From a virus: a stretch of DNA of 64,000 bases. This document shows, in pieces, positions 38,276 through 46,931 of this stretch. The notes beneath the pieces were generated by a model. It saw only the letters and a program-made list of their open reading frames with translations. It made no database searches and had not been told where the DNA came from. Made by a program: the position numbers and the translations under genes. Numbering within the stretch: position 1 is the stretch's first letter; each line of letters starts with the position of its first letter. Where the stretch lies: positions 186,001 to 250,000 of IMG/VR virus record IMGVR_UViG_3300034072_002211; one strand, 5' to 3'.

Positions 38276-38908
38276 TCAGACTAGATCCCAGTCGGGATCC
38301 TTGACGTCCTGACGGGCATCGAAACGTGCGAACATGGCGCGCATGTCCTCGTAGAGCTTGGGATCGCCCTTGGTGAAGCCGACCCACTGCTCCTTCTTCT
38401 CCTGGACCCACTTGACCGCGAAGCCAGGATCCTGCGCGACGATGCTGGGCATGTTGGACTTCATATCCGCCAGCTTGACCGTCTGCTGCTCAGGTTCAGC
38501 GAGCCAGGAATGCTCCTTGTCCATGTTCTTTCGGAACTTGCGGTTGCCATCCTCGGGCTTCGAGACGTCAGTGACCTGATAGACGCCGGCGACGACCTTC
38601 TGGGCCACTTCGCTGCCGAATTCTGCGAATGCCGCACCCACATCGCTGAGCGTCTTGTGAGTGTCCTCGACCACATCGTGGCAGATGGCGACTGCCACCG
38701 TGATCGCATCACCGTGGATCGACCGTGCGACCATCTTGGCCACCTGGATCGGGTGAACCATGTAGGGCGCCTTGCTATACTTGCGGCGCTGCCCACCCAG
38801 CACAGGGTCAGGCTTCAGCGCATGGTTCTCATGCGCGTCTGTGGCGAACTCGATTGCCCGCAGGACAATCGGATCCTTCATCACGTCATAGGTTGCTTCT
38901 TCTGTCAT
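38276..38908 (-). CDS. (p)ppGpp-hydrolase-like HD protein (SpoT/MESH1 type), 210 aa
   Basis: The RSH hydrolase order is present: FATDAH near 22-26, YMVHPIQVAKMV (H52), AICHDVVEDT (H77, D78, E81-D82) and VKLADMKSNM (D148). Length fits MESH1-like small alarmone hydrolases without a synthetase domain. It would remove 3'-pyrophosphate from (p)ppGpp and relieve the stringent response. Catalytic residues look intact. Function in infection is inferred. No standard promoter directly upstream; the region 38909-38950 is short. Confidence 0.8.
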   Translation of the reverse strand: MTEEATYDVMKDPIVLRAIEFATDAHENHALKPDPVLGGQRRKYSKAPYMVHPIQVAKMVARSIHGDAITVAVAICHDVVEDTHKTLSDVGAAFAEFGSEVAQKVVAGVYQVTDVSKPEDGNRKFRKNMDKEHSWLAEPEQQTVKLADMKSNMPSIVAQDPGFAVKWVQEKKEQWVGFTKGDPKLYEDMRAMFARFDARQDVKDPDWDLV

Positions 38909-38948
38909 ACCCGTGCTCTAACACAGGCAAACCAGAAGTCAACACCAA

Positions 38949-39611
38949 TTAGATTGTGACGAGGATACGCTCGGGATCAGTCTCGAGGATGGTGCGTTCC
39001 AGATCCAAGTTCGCACGGGCATGATGAACCAGCGCCTTGGCCTGGTGCGTGTAGAACATCGTGTCCGGGTCTACCGTGCTCAGGAAGTGTAGACGACCCG
39101 TCAAGTAGGCGTCACGTCCAAAGCTATGGTATTCACGCCAGATGTTGCGCGCATACTCAAGATAATGTTCGTCCGGACAAAGGAAGATGCTCATGTCCGC
39201 GTCGCTCATGATCCTGAAGCTGAGCGTAGCATTCTCCTCGACCTTGTGCTTGGCCGTCATGCGGATCAGCTCTGCGACTTCTTTGACCTTGAGGCTCTTG
39301 TGTCGGTGGAGACTGCGGGTCATCGCGTAGGTTTCCCACACGATTGCGCTCTCTTCCTCGTTGAGCTTGCTCTTCACATTGTAGATGACGTCATGGTAGA
39401 TCAGCGCCAGAATAACAAGCGGCTGAAATCCATAATGTCGGCGCACGAACAGGCACGTTTCGTAGATGTGCTGCCACGTATGATAGTGGCGATCGGGACC
39501 CTTGTAGATGGTCCTGATACGCTTGAATTCACGCCAGTCAGGCCAAAGGCCTAGCGCACGGTGCGCTAGGAACCATTCCTTGGCAAGAAAGATGTCGTGT
39601 TTCAGGCTCAT
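38949..39611 (-). CDS. HD-superfamily phosphohydrolase (COG4339-like), 220 aa
   Basis: RHYHTWQHIYE (H44, H48), LIYHDVIYN (H73, D74), NEEESA and SDADMSIFLCPDEHYLEYARNIWREY reproduce the predicted metal-dependent HD phosphohydrolases with YHxxxHI, FHDxVY and NEE-S motifs. Substrate of this family is unknown. Lies just before the (p)ppGpp-hydrolase-like gene. Confidence 0.75.
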   Translation of the reverse strand: MSLKHDIFLAKEWFLAHRALGLWPDWREFKRIRTIYKGPDRHYHTWQHIYETCLFVRRHYGFQPLVILALIYHDVIYNVKSKLNEEESAIVWETYAMTRSLHRHKSLKVKEVAELIRMTAKHKVEENATLSFRIMSDADMSIFLCPDEHYLEYARNIWREYHSFGRDAYLTGRLHFLSTVDPDTMFYTHQAKALVHHARANLDLERTILETDPERILVTI

Positions 39612-39634
39612 TACATCATCGTAAAGCTTTTTGT

Positions 39635-41323
39635 CTAAGCGTCAACCTGTTCGTATTGACGTAACAGCGCAATGGTGTTTCTGAGCCCGTAAGCCACTGT
39701 GAAAGCACCGAAACGTGGCCCATCGCTTGAACCCAAGAGACATTCGTAGAGAGCTTGGAACCATGACCGCAACGGCTCAAACTCATGCTTCTTGCCGACC
39801 TCATAGACCTGATACTGATAATGCTCGGCGGTCATGTTTTCGAGCATCAGAGAGAAACGGGTCGCAAGCTCACTGAATGCTGCCCGCTCCTTCTCGGTGG
39901 GTTCTCGGCGAGAACGCTCAAACAGCCCCTTGTCGGTTGCGTAGGCGATGACCTTGGGAGCCATTTCCCGCGCATAAGCCGCGGTCGCGTCGGCGAACTC
40001 ACGACCCTGCATCAAGTAAGCGAGCAGGTTCTCTGGCTGCTTGGCCTGAGCCACAACAGCCAAGTTGAGCATGAGTCCATGGGAGATGTCAGAGCTCAGT
40101 GGCTCAGGCAATTCCACGCGGAAGTGCCACGTGGCGTCATCGGGCGTCGTCTCAGCCTTCTGCCGCAACTTGACATACTGGTCTTCCAGCTGGGGCACGA
40201 TCTCTCTGTAGAGCTTCTTTGCCGCGCGTGGGTTCTGAAACATGAACAGCATCAGGGAGCCAGTCGACCCATAGGTCAACCACTGCTCGACCGTAAAGCC
40301 GTTGCCCTTGCTCTTGCTGATCTTTGCGCCGTTTTCGTCCAGGAACAGTTCATAGGTCAGGTTGAGCGGAGGGGTTCCGCCGAGGATCCGACAGATCTGG
40401 TTGGAAGCCTTGACGCTGTCAATGAGGTCCTTGCCAGACATCTCATAGTCCACGTCAAAGTAGACCCAGCGCATCGCCCAGTCGACCTTCCACTGAAGCT
40501 TGGCATTGCCGTTGTGGCTCATCTGGCCACAGTGCTCACCGTCGTCCGTGACCCAGCCGATGTATCCACGTGCGCCAGTTGCCTCGGCCTTGACCTGCAG
40601 AACAGGGCCCTTGCCACACCAACGCGGCATAAACGGACTGTAGGTCGCCTTGCGATCATCCCCCAGCGTGGCGAGCATGATCTCCTGAATCTTGTCGAAG
40701 TTGTCCCAGACGCGGTTCAGCATCTCGTTGAACTTGCCGGACTTGTAATAGCGCGAGGAGCTCACAAAGCTCACAGTGCTGCGGTCGGGCGATGCTCCCA
40801 CTTGGCCGCCATTGTAGTCCTTGAGGATGCGATCCACAAACTCGCAGAGCTTGTCGTTGTTGGCTTCGGCAAAGGTCATGGGATCAACCATGACTTGCGT
40901 GACACCCGGATCGTTGGAATAGGGCGAAGGAACCTCACTGAGCGGCAGGCCCAGATACTCGTTCATCCACTCGGGCATGTCGTCAGGGACCTTACGCATT
41001 GCGTCATAGTCATCCGAGAACATGATCAGACGGGTCTTGTAGGCGTTCTGCGTGAGCTCATTGAAAGCGCGCATCACCCAGAGGGTGCGGACCACCTCAC
41101 CAAAGGTGCCGATATGCGGAGCGCCCGAGGGACCATAGCCGGTCTCAAAGGTCACCACATCACCAGGCTTCTTGCCCTTCTTCTCGATATGAGCGAGAAG
41201 GCTGCGGGCCTCCTGGAAGGGCCAAGACTTTGCCTGGTCGAAAATGGTAGCCTCCTTTGCCTGCTCTGCTTTGATGGCACGGATCCGCTCGATGAGGGCT
41301 TCCTCTTCCCAGCGGTTCATCAT
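39635..41323 (-). CDS. lysS: Class I lysyl-tRNA synthetase, about 562 aa
   Basis: ETGYGPSGAPHIGTFGEVVRT near residue 61-80 holds the HIGH-equivalent motif and KISKSKGNG near 334-342 the KMSKS loop. The overall length and the central RYYKSGKF and WCGKGPVLQVKAEA segments fit class I LysRS, the form used by alphaproteobacteria. It charges tRNA-Lys with lysine. An ATG at 41329 touches the ribosome-binding site, so the ATG at 41323 is preferred. A phage copy probably secures lysyl-tRNA in infection. Confidence 0.85.
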   Translation of the reverse strand: MMNRWEEEALIERIRAIKAEQAKEATIFDQAKSWPFQEARSLLAHIEKKGKKPGDVVTFETGYGPSGAPHIGTFGEVVRTLWVMRAFNELTQNAYKTRLIMFSDDYDAMRKVPDDMPEWMNEYLGLPLSEVPSPYSNDPGVTQVMVDPMTFAEANNDKLCEFVDRILKDYNGGQVGASPDRSTVSFVSSSRYYKSGKFNEMLNRVWDNFDKIQEIMLATLGDDRKATYSPFMPRWCGKGPVLQVKAEATGARGYIGWVTDDGEHCGQMSHNGNAKLQWKVDWAMRWVYFDVDYEMSGKDLIDSVKASNQICRILGGTPPLNLTYELFLDENGAKISKSKGNGFTVEQWLTYGSTGSLMLFMFQNPRAAKKLYREIVPQLEDQYVKLRQKAETTPDDATWHFRVELPEPLSSDISHGLMLNLAVVAQAKQPENLLAYLMQGREFADATAAYAREMAPKVIAYATDKGLFERSRREPTEKERAAFSELATRFSLMLENMTAEHYQYQVYEVGKKHEFEPLRSWFQALYECLLGSSDGPRFGAFTVAYGLRNTIALLRQYEQVDA

Positions 41324-41337
41324 AGCCATCCTCCTTT

Positions 41338-41361
41338 GGGGCTAGACTACAGCCTAGCCCC
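41338..41361. promoter_or_regulatory. Unique palindrome over the lysS promoter
   Basis: GGGGCTAG (41338-41345) and CTAGCCCC (41354-41361) form 8-bp arms over the -10, unlike the CACCAGTT palindrome of other promoters. Candidate operator or leader hairpin. Confidence 0.5.
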
Positions 41362-41373
41362 ACGGAGTCAACC
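41344..41373 (-). promoter_or_regulatory. lysS promoter
   Basis: GGTTGACT, 16-bp spacer, TGTAGTCT. Confidence 0.65.
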
Positions 41374-41375
41374 AA

Positions 41376-41801
41376 TTAGAAGATCTCGCCGGCGAAGATG
41401 CTGCGCGGGTTCGTGGGGTTGGGCTTGGGCTCTTCCCACTTCGTGAAGGGAAGGTGGACTCCGCGCTCCTTGAGGTAAACGCAGAAGTCGAAATCACAGT
41501 ATTGCGGATAGAGCCGCTTGTTGGGAACCAGCTCGTCGAGCGACTCGATACCGTCGCCTGAAACGTCCGCCTTGCGGATGCTCGTTTCCGGCTTGTCCAG
41601 GTTGTTCCGGTAGACGTAGATGTAGATGTGACCGTAGTGGTCCTGGAAGACGTGGTGCGTCTCACGGTCGCAGGTGTAACCGTAAAGGAGCGTCTTGGGA
41701 TCGCGAGTCGCGTTCGATGTGTAGTCCTTGGCCTGGAGATAGATGGCCGTGCGGACCGTTTCCTCATGCCGCGTCAGCGCCTCGAGCTGCTTCTGATCCA
41801 T
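41376..41801 (-). CDS. Hypothetical protein, 141 aa
   Basis: Mixed alpha/beta, many aromatic residues and three histidines near the centre (HHVFQDHYGHIYIYVYR), possibly metal binding. Unrecognised. Start in the ATCGGAAACG leader, AGGAGATCGAAA. Confidence 0.75.
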   Translation of the reverse strand: MDQKQLEALTRHEETVRTAIYLQAKDYTSNATRDPKTLLYGYTCDRETHHVFQDHYGHIYIYVYRNNLDKPETSIRKADVSGDGIESLDELVPNKRLYPQYCDFDFCVYLKERGVHLPFTKWEEPKPNPTNPRSIFAGEIF

Positions 41802-41834
41802 TTTCGATCTCCTGTTTTCGTTTCCGATAACCAG

Positions 41835-41864
41835 GTGATAGCAGAAACTGGTGAGGCGTCAACC
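41835..41864 (-). promoter_or_regulatory. Palindromic-class promoter
   Basis: GGTTGACG, 16-bp spacer, TGCTATCAC; CACCAGTTTC left arm. Drives 41801. Confidence 0.7.
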
Positions 41865-42314
41865 TAAAACCTGAACTCTTTTCTTGCCCCGCTTCATGCG
41901 CTTCTTGAGCACCTTGTTGACCAGCTCATGGTCAGGCTTTTGGCGCAGCGCCTTGGGGTCGAGGTTCAGGTCAGGCCACTTGTCCACCTTGCGCTCCATC
42001 TGTCGAGCGGTGCGCTTCAAATAGCCACGAGCCACGATGATGGTGCGATTATATTCCGCAATGCTCTTATAGTTGCGGCGAACATTCTCGGGATCGGGCT
42101 TTGCGTTGGGGAAACGAAGCCGCCTTTCCTCTGACTGATGAGTGTAGGTGCGATCCTTCTCCAAGCGGTCAAAATACCGCTTCATGGAAAAGTGCTCAGC
42201 AAGCTTCTGCATCATGGCCATGACCTTGGCCTGAGCATTCTCAACGCCAGCTTCGTTTAGCGCCTCGATGATCAGAAGTGGATTGCAGTAAATCTGGTGT
42301 AGCGTGGGGCGCAT
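41859..42314 (-). CDS. Hypothetical basic protein, 151 aa
   Basis: Helical and basic, ends KKRMKRGKKRVQVLG. Likely binds nucleic acid. Start shares a base with the stop of the upstream gene. Unknown. Confidence 0.7.
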   Translation of the reverse strand: MRPTLHQIYCNPLLIIEALNEAGVENAQAKVMAMMQKLAEHFSMKRYFDRLEKDRTYTHQSEERRLRFPNAKPDPENVRRNYKSIAEYNRTIIVARGYLKRTARQMERKVDKWPDLNLDPKALRQKPDHELVNKVLKKRMKRGKKRVQVLG

Positions 42315-42610
42315 TACTCAACTCGGGTCAGGATGCCAAAGACATTCTTTCGAGGAGTCCACCCATTCACATGACCATGGTTGTTGGAGATCTGATATTG
42401 ATCAGGCCTCACACCGGTCACGAGATGTAGGTATTGAGCACCGCGCACCTTACAGAGCACGATGTCACCCTTCTGTGGATCTCGATCTAGTGGTGCGATA
42501 GTGCAGAGTTGGCCTGACGAGATCCTTCCCGTCATGCTATTGCCCTTGGGCCGACACTGGACCGTCTTGCCTTCTTGAAGTTCTTTGATAAGATGTGTGG
42601 CCCAACTCAT
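42314..42610 (-). CDS. S24/LexA-type peptidase-fold protein, 98 aa
   Basis: CRPKGNSMTGRISSGQLCTIAPL, then GDIVLCKVRGAQYLHLVTG and HVNGWTPRKNVFGILTRV match the S24 (LexA/signal peptidase-like) fold, with the serine in GNSM. The general-base Lys expected in the VKRL segment is not seen (LHLV), so catalysis is doubtful. No HTH domain is attached. The promoter region of the rightward tail module lies beyond. Confidence 0.7.
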   Translation of the reverse strand: MSWATHLIKELQEGKTVQCRPKGNSMTGRISSGQLCTIAPLDRDPQKGDIVLCKVRGAQYLHLVTGVRPDQYQISNNHGHVNGWTPRKNVFGILTRVE

Positions 42611-42691
42611 AGATCCACGTTACAGATCCTTGTCTGTCTTGTCAACTTTGGATCGGGAGACATCTTTGGCTCTCACCTGTAATCCTTTTTA

Positions 42692-42721
42692 TTGAGGAAC
42701 CGTAACCAGATTCTGTATAAA
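42692..42721 (+). promoter_or_regulatory. Rightward promoter of the tail module
   Basis: TTGAGG, 18-bp spacer, TG-TATAAA extended -10, 30 bases before the ATG at 42751. Confidence 0.6.
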
Positions 42722-42750
42722 GGTGGTTAGATATCACAGACGGAAACCAT

Positions 42751-43683
42751 ATGCTCGTTGCACCAAAGCAACTCGACACTAGCAAAGACATAAAGATGAA
42801 AGGAGGAAAGATCCTCCTGGTTTCTGGTGATGTCTTGACCCCTAGTCTAAGCTTCACGGATGATCCGTCGACTGGCTTCTACAAAACGTCGTCTGTTGCT
42901 TTGGGATATGCTTATCAAGGGAACAGCATTCTAAGCATTGGAACCAACGGGGTCACCAGTGGTTCGTTCAGCGGCTCACTGAGTGGTAATGCTTCCACTT
43001 CAACCAAGTTGGCCACTCCTCGGACCCTAACTTGGTCTGGTGATGCGAGTGGATCACTGACCTTCGATGGTTCAGCAAATGCTACCGCTACCCTTACTTT
43101 GGCTAATTCTGGCGTGGCCGCTGGCACATATTCTACCGTCACTGTAGATGCTAAGGGACGGGTCACTGGCGGCTCAAAGTCTGCCTATCGTTCCTCAATT
43201 TTATTTGCTGGTAACTTCTTCTCTCCCAACAATACAGATTGGGTTTGTCCCAATCTGGCTCCTGCTAGTGCGGATCCGGCCTCTCCTTCTTTGAACGTGA
43301 GAGCATTTGATGACACCATGGAGACAGGTGTTGGATTCTACCAATATATCCCACCACTGGCTACCACGCTGACGTTGGTCATCAAGGCTCGTCCTACAAC
43401 CAATCCTAGTAGTTCTACCAAGTCAGTTATGCGCCTCTATCATAGAGCAATTCCGGATGGCACGGCCATGCCAGCGTGGTCTGCTCCTATTCAGCTAACT
43501 GACTTGAGCTTCCCGTCTGGCGTGAATTATTATAAGACCTTCACCCAGACAATATCATTGGCTTCAGGCGGATGGGCCCCAGGGAACACCTATTTGTTTG
43601 AACTAACTCGTTTTGGCAGTTCAACAGCTGATACTTTGCTGGGAGATCTTTTGATCATTGAAGTTCAGGCTATTTGGTCATGA
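42751..43683 (+). CDS. Tail-fibre-like protein, 310 aa
   Basis: Contains the tail-fibre repeat SVTVDAKGRVTGG-type element (YSTVTVDAKGRVTG, about 130-143) and the preceding Ser/Gly/Asn-rich stretch GSFSGSLSGNASTSTKL. The FTDDPSTGFYKTSSVALGY near the N-terminus is typical of phage fibres. Likely recognises or lines up on the host surface. The start has CGGAAACC upstream. Base composition is less GC-rich than the neighbouring genes. Confidence 0.75.
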   Translation: MLVAPKQLDTSKDIKMKGGKILLVSGDVLTPSLSFTDDPSTGFYKTSSVALGYAYQGNSILSIGTNGVTSGSFSGSLSGNASTSTKLATPRTLTWSGDASGSLTFDGSANATATLTLANSGVAAGTYSTVTVDAKGRVTGGSKSAYRSSILFAGNFFSPNNTDWVCPNLAPASADPASPSLNVRAFDDTMETGVGFYQYIPPLATTLTLVIKARPTTNPSSSTKSVMRLYHRAIPDGTAMPAWSAPIQLTDLSFPSGVNYYKTFTQTISLASGGWAPGNTYLFELTRFGSSTADTLLGDLLIIEVQAIWS

Positions 43684-44384
43684 CGGTTCTTTTCAATGGC
43701 AGCAATCAATATCTAACTCTGGATACCTCTAGTATTCTAGACTTGAGAGATTTCACGCTGACTTGTTGGATTAATCAAGCCACTGTCACATCGAGCACTA
43801 GGGTTGTTTTTGCCAGCAATTCAGCAGAAAACAACTATCAAGCGCCAATAGCTTTTTACATCCAGAACGGTCGACTAGGCCTCCAGATTACCAGGACTAG
43901 AACTATCCTTTGGTTTTGGACTATTACAGAAACGGATACTCTTCTGGGTAATGCTACGATCCCTGTGAATCACTGGACCCATGTTGCTGCGTCATATGAC
44001 GGTAATACGATGAGAGTTTTCGTAGATGGTGTGCCTGACGGAAGTCTGGTATCTGGTTACCAGCCAATAACAGGCAACATCAATGCTACCGTGGGGGCAG
44101 ACTTGACAGGGTCTTCTTCGGCGCAGGGTTTTTGGAGTGGCCAGCTGGCTGACTTCCGTCTTTATAATCGAGAGCTACATCCTGGGGAGATCAAGACCAT
44201 TGCCACTTTGGGTGGGGCTGATGAGATCCTCTATGGACTCCGGGGACGCTGGGGAATGAATGAAGGGGTAGCTAACTCTACGGTGTCTTCTGGCGTTCTA
44301 GATTACAGTATCAACAGAAACAAGGCAAACGCAAGAAACAATCCCAAGTTTCTTCCTGGTGTCTACGCGAATGGTGAGGACTAA
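43674..44384 (+). CDS. LamG/concanavalin-like lectin-domain protein, 236 aa
   Basis: FNGSNQYLTLD, FTLTCWINQA, VNHWTHVAASYDGNTMRVFVDGV and FWSGQLADFRLYNREL follow the laminin-G/concanavalin-like lectin fold. Probably a carbohydrate-binding tip. Overlaps the end of the fibre gene by ten bases (GTG start region). Confidence 0.75.
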   Translation: MVMTVLFNGSNQYLTLDTSSILDLRDFTLTCWINQATVTSSTRVVFASNSAENNYQAPIAFYIQNGRLGLQITRTRTILWFWTITETDTLLGNATIPVNHWTHVAASYDGNTMRVFVDGVPDGSLVSGYQPITGNINATVGADLTGSSSAQGFWSGQLADFRLYNRELHPGEIKTIATLGGADEILYGLRGRWGMNEGVANSTVSSGVLDYSINRNKANARNNPKFLPGVYANGED

Positions 44385-44962
44385 TGGCTGCAGTATTCAA
44401 CCGAACGACAAAACAATACCTGATATCAGTTAACACTCCAGATTATAGCCCAAGTGAGTGGTTGATTAACCCTGACATCACTCCAGTTCGAGGCCATGAT
44501 CCTCGAGTCTGGGTCATCAATCCGGATGACACTTTGCGGCTCATGACCGATGCTGAAATGGATGCTGAGTTCCTAGAGGGATATAAGCTCACATGGTCTA
44601 ACAAGGTCAATGAACACCGGGAACGAGTTATTGGTAATGGTATGTGGTATATGGGTTATCTCTTTGATACTGATAATACTGCTCGAGACAATATCGTGGC
44701 AACAGTGAGCGCAATCAATGCGGGCATGGTGTTGCCTCCTGATTTTGTGTGGCGTGATGGATCAAATCACAACGTGCCTATGACTGCCCAGCAGGTAACA
44801 ACTATGGGTATTATGATGCTAGGTTACATCAATCAGATTTATGCTCATTCCTGGACTCTGAAGGCTCAGATCTCTGCTTGCGCTACTCGTGCGGAAGTCA
44901 GGGCTATTGACGTCACACTGGGCTGGCCTTCCAACAACGTAGACGGTTCGCAACCTACTTGA
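44384..44962 (+). CDS. DUF4376-like tail protein, 192 aa
   Basis: The C-terminal part (DNTARDNIVATVSAINAG..LPPDFVWRDGSNHNVPMTAQQVTTMGIMMLGYINQIYAHSWTLKAQI) matches the DUF4376 pattern common in phage tail fibres. Start ATG overlaps the previous stop by one base. Member of the same tail cassette. Confidence 0.7.
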   Translation: MAAVFNRTTKQYLISVNTPDYSPSEWLINPDITPVRGHDPRVWVINPDDTLRLMTDAEMDAEFLEGYKLTWSNKVNEHRERVIGNGMWYMGYLFDTDNTARDNIVATVSAINAGMVLPPDFVWRDGSNHNVPMTAQQVTTMGIMMLGYINQIYAHSWTLKAQISACATRAEVRAIDVTLGWPSNNVDGSQPT

Positions 44963-44990
44963 CTGTCAATAAATATGGCTGGATCCTAAT
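44959..44990 (+). promoter_or_regulatory. Possible promoter before the hydrolase gene
   Basis: TTGACT and the word TCAATAAATA (44966-44975), like a T4-type late promoter core, lie before the gene at 45002. Weak. Confidence 0.3.
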
Positions 44991-45001
44991 GGAGAACAGC
45001 C

Positions 45002-45538
45002 ATGGCGTATGTCGTTTTTCGTTTTGTAAAACCAAACAGCTTGACTGGAAAGTTGATCTGCTGGAGACTGGGAGAACCATGGAGTCATGTTGTGGTCCTC
45101 TTCGATGAAGCCGCGTTTAGCTCTGAAATTCCAAAGGTTGTAGAAAGGCCACTGATCCATAAATCAGTAGCAATGCCACCCCGCGAAGGGAGAGATGTTA
45201 TCCTTGAAGTCACTACTTCCGATTATGAAAAGATGAAAGATTGGTGTGAGTCCCAGCTTGGAAAGACCTACGACTTTGCAAGCATTCTCGGATGGCTTTT
45301 TGGATGGTCTTGGCTACAATGTCGCAAGAACACCTATTGTTTTGAATATGTGAGAGAATGTCTAGAGCACATGGGTTGGCTCAAGCCCAATGACGCTTTG
45401 ATCAAAGGCAATCGTCTAATTCAAGACATTGAAGCTCTTATTGAAACCCATGTGACCTCACAGGCCCAATCTCAGATTATGGGCATTGGCTCAACTGTTG
45501 ATACCCGTGACGATGATCAGACAGACAAGGCAGGATAA
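45002..45538 (+). CDS. NlpC/P60-like (YiiX-type) papain-fold hydrolase, 178 aa
   Basis: SHVVVLFD near residue 27-34 gives the histidine, and CFEYVRECLEHMGW near 118-131 supplies the cysteine, with KTYDFASILGWLFGWSW between, the permuted papain order of YiiX/YebB-like amidases. It may cut cell-wall peptide or serve as an endolysin or tail enzyme. GGAGAACAGCC precedes the ATG. Confidence 0.65.
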   Translation: MAYVVFRFVKPNSLTGKLICWRLGEPWSHVVVLFDEAAFSSEIPKVVERPLIHKSVAMPPREGRDVILEVTTSDYEKMKDWCESQLGKTYDFASILGWLFGWSWLQCRKNTYCFEYVRECLEHMGWLKPNDALIKGNRLIQDIEALIETHVTSQAQSQIMGIGSTVDTRDDDQTDKAG

Positions 45539-45587
45539 GAGAAACAGCTTCTCCCATCCCGCCAGTTTTTCTATGGGCTCAGGAAGT

Positions 45588-45621
45588 CTCATGCTGCGAA
45601 GTTTTGCGACGCAGCATGAGG
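45588..45621. terminator. Bidirectional terminator between convergent genes
   Basis: 11-bp arms CTCATGCTGCG / CGCAGCATGAG between the tail module and the 45627 gene. Confidence 0.65.
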
Positions 45622-45626
45622 TCCAG

Positions 45627-45899
45627 TCAAATGGTTATTGTGATGTCCCGCTTGATGGGATCTTTGACCATGTATGAGACGGAGTGAATCTCGATCTCCC
45701 GATGGAAGTTCTCTTCCAAGCGGTGGAGATTCTCTTGCGCCATCTCACATGCCAGCGACGTGGTAACGCCGCCGCGGGTGCGAATGCCCTTGTAGCTGGA
45801 TCCCTTGGTCACAGTCTTGGTCCAGCGACCCAGCCGAAAGTTCCAGACTTCGTTGTTCCTGACGTCAATGACGACGTAGCGGGGAATAGGCTGGGTCAT
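45627..45899 (-). CDS. Hypothetical protein, 90 aa
   Basis: Beta-rich N-terminus (YVVIDVRNNEVWNFRLGRW), helical end. Starts one base after the upstream gene. Unknown. Confidence 0.75.
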   Translation of the reverse strand: MTQPIPRYVVIDVRNNEVWNFRLGRWTKTVTKGSSYKGIRTRGGVTTSLACEMAQENLHRLEENFHREIEIHSVSYMVKDPIKRDITITI

Positions 45900-46313
45900 T
45901 CAGGCCTCCGCGCTCTCAGATGCGCTCTCAGGGAGCATGGGCTTGTGGACGAGTGCGACATACACGAACTTGATATAGGGACTCTCGAGGGCCCGCAGGG
46001 CTTCAGCGAGTCCTTCGAAGCGGTCCAGCTGATCTGCTTCGTCGACGATCACGATGCCGCCATTGTTGAGCTCGATCTGGACCGCTTCCTTGCCGCTGTC
46101 CAGGCAGGCCAGTCGAATATCCGTCACGGGGAAGGGATACTTGGCTTCCTTGCTGGTTTCTTCGAGGCGCGCGGTGGTATAGGTGACCACGCCGTTACCG
46201 ACCGAACGATTGATGAACACCGAGGTCTCGTCGCCGTAGAGTAGCGCCAAGAGAGCCTGGTCGATAGCTTCGAAGCGCGAGTCCTGATATCCGGTTGCGT
46301 CAACGAGCAGCAT
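45900..46313 (-). CDS. Hypothetical protein, 137 aa
   Basis: Acidic, ends in PESASESAEA. IVIVDEADQ resembles a Walker B-like strand, but there is no Walker A. Start after AGGAGATCGGAAAT. Unknown. Confidence 0.75.
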   Translation of the reverse strand: MLLVDATGYQDSRFEAIDQALLALLYGDETSVFINRSVGNGVVTYTTARLEETSKEAKYPFPVTDIRLACLDSGKEAVQIELNNGGIVIVDEADQLDRFEGLAEALRALESPYIKFVYVALVHKPMLPESASESAEA

Positions 46314-46342
46314 ATTTCCGATCTCCTGTTGTTGTGCCACCA

Positions 46343-46371
46343 GTCCTAGCAGAAACTGGTGGCATGTCAAC
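46343..46371 (-). promoter_or_regulatory. Palindromic-class promoter
   Basis: TGTTGACA, 16-bp spacer, TGCTAGGAC; CCACCAGTTTC..GGACTGGTGG arms. Drives 46313. Confidence 0.75.
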
Positions 46372-46376
46372 ACCAA

Positions 46377-46895
46377 TTAATATTCGCGGTCGCTGTCTGC
46401 GATCACATCCGAGGCCCAAATGCGAGCACGGTAGATGCCGGCCTTGCGGGTGGGGTTCGTGAACGTGATCCGGTCGGCCGCAGAGTAGCGACGGCCCGCG
46501 GGCAAGCTGATTACCACGCGATGGTTGAAACGGCTCACGTAGTCGCACGAGCTGAGCGGCTGGCCCAGCGTGTCGCAGCGGTAGAGCTCGCCGTTGAGCT
46601 GGAAGGTTTGGATAAATTCACGGCTCTTGTTCTCGAACGTCCAGTTCATGTCGAACATAGGGCTGAACTCTGCGGGGCGATCGCCGCTCATTTCGTTGAG
46701 GATCGGTTCATCGACCGAGAACTCGTATTGGCTCTCAGGAAGAGTCGATTGGCTGATTACCTTGTCCCAGAGGAACATGGCCAGGCTCACGCCGATAATG
46801 AGAACCATGAGGAGCCGGAAAGTCCGGAACATCGACAGGATTCCAACAATAGCGCCGACCGCGATGGGCGTCGCCCAATCCGACTTGTGTGCCAT
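46377..46895 (-). CDS. Membrane-anchored periplasmic protein, 172 aa
   Basis: Residues 10-47 carry two hydrophobic stretches (AVGAIVGILSM and LLMVLIIGVSLAMFLW). The remaining 120 residues form a beta-sandwich-like domain with two cysteines (YRCDTLGQPLSSCDY). Probably anchored in the inner membrane with the domain outside. GAGGAGATCGGTC precedes the ATG. Confidence 0.75.
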   Translation of the reverse strand: MAHKSDWATPIAVGAIVGILSMFRTFRLLMVLIIGVSLAMFLWDKVISQSTLPESQYEFSVDEPILNEMSGDRPAEFSPMFDMNWTFENKSREFIQTFQLNGELYRCDTLGQPLSSCDYVSRFNHRVVISLPAGRRYSAADRITFTNPTRKAGIYRARIWASDVIADSDREY

Positions 46896-46931
46896 GACCG
46901 ATCTCCTCTGTTGTCACCTCCAATAAACTGA

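Noticed and set aside
39785-41446. Long open frame on the + strand opposite lysS (553 codons)
   Set aside because: It mirrors a well-supported synthetase, has no ribosome-binding site and its translation shows no motif; an effect of GC-rich codon use.
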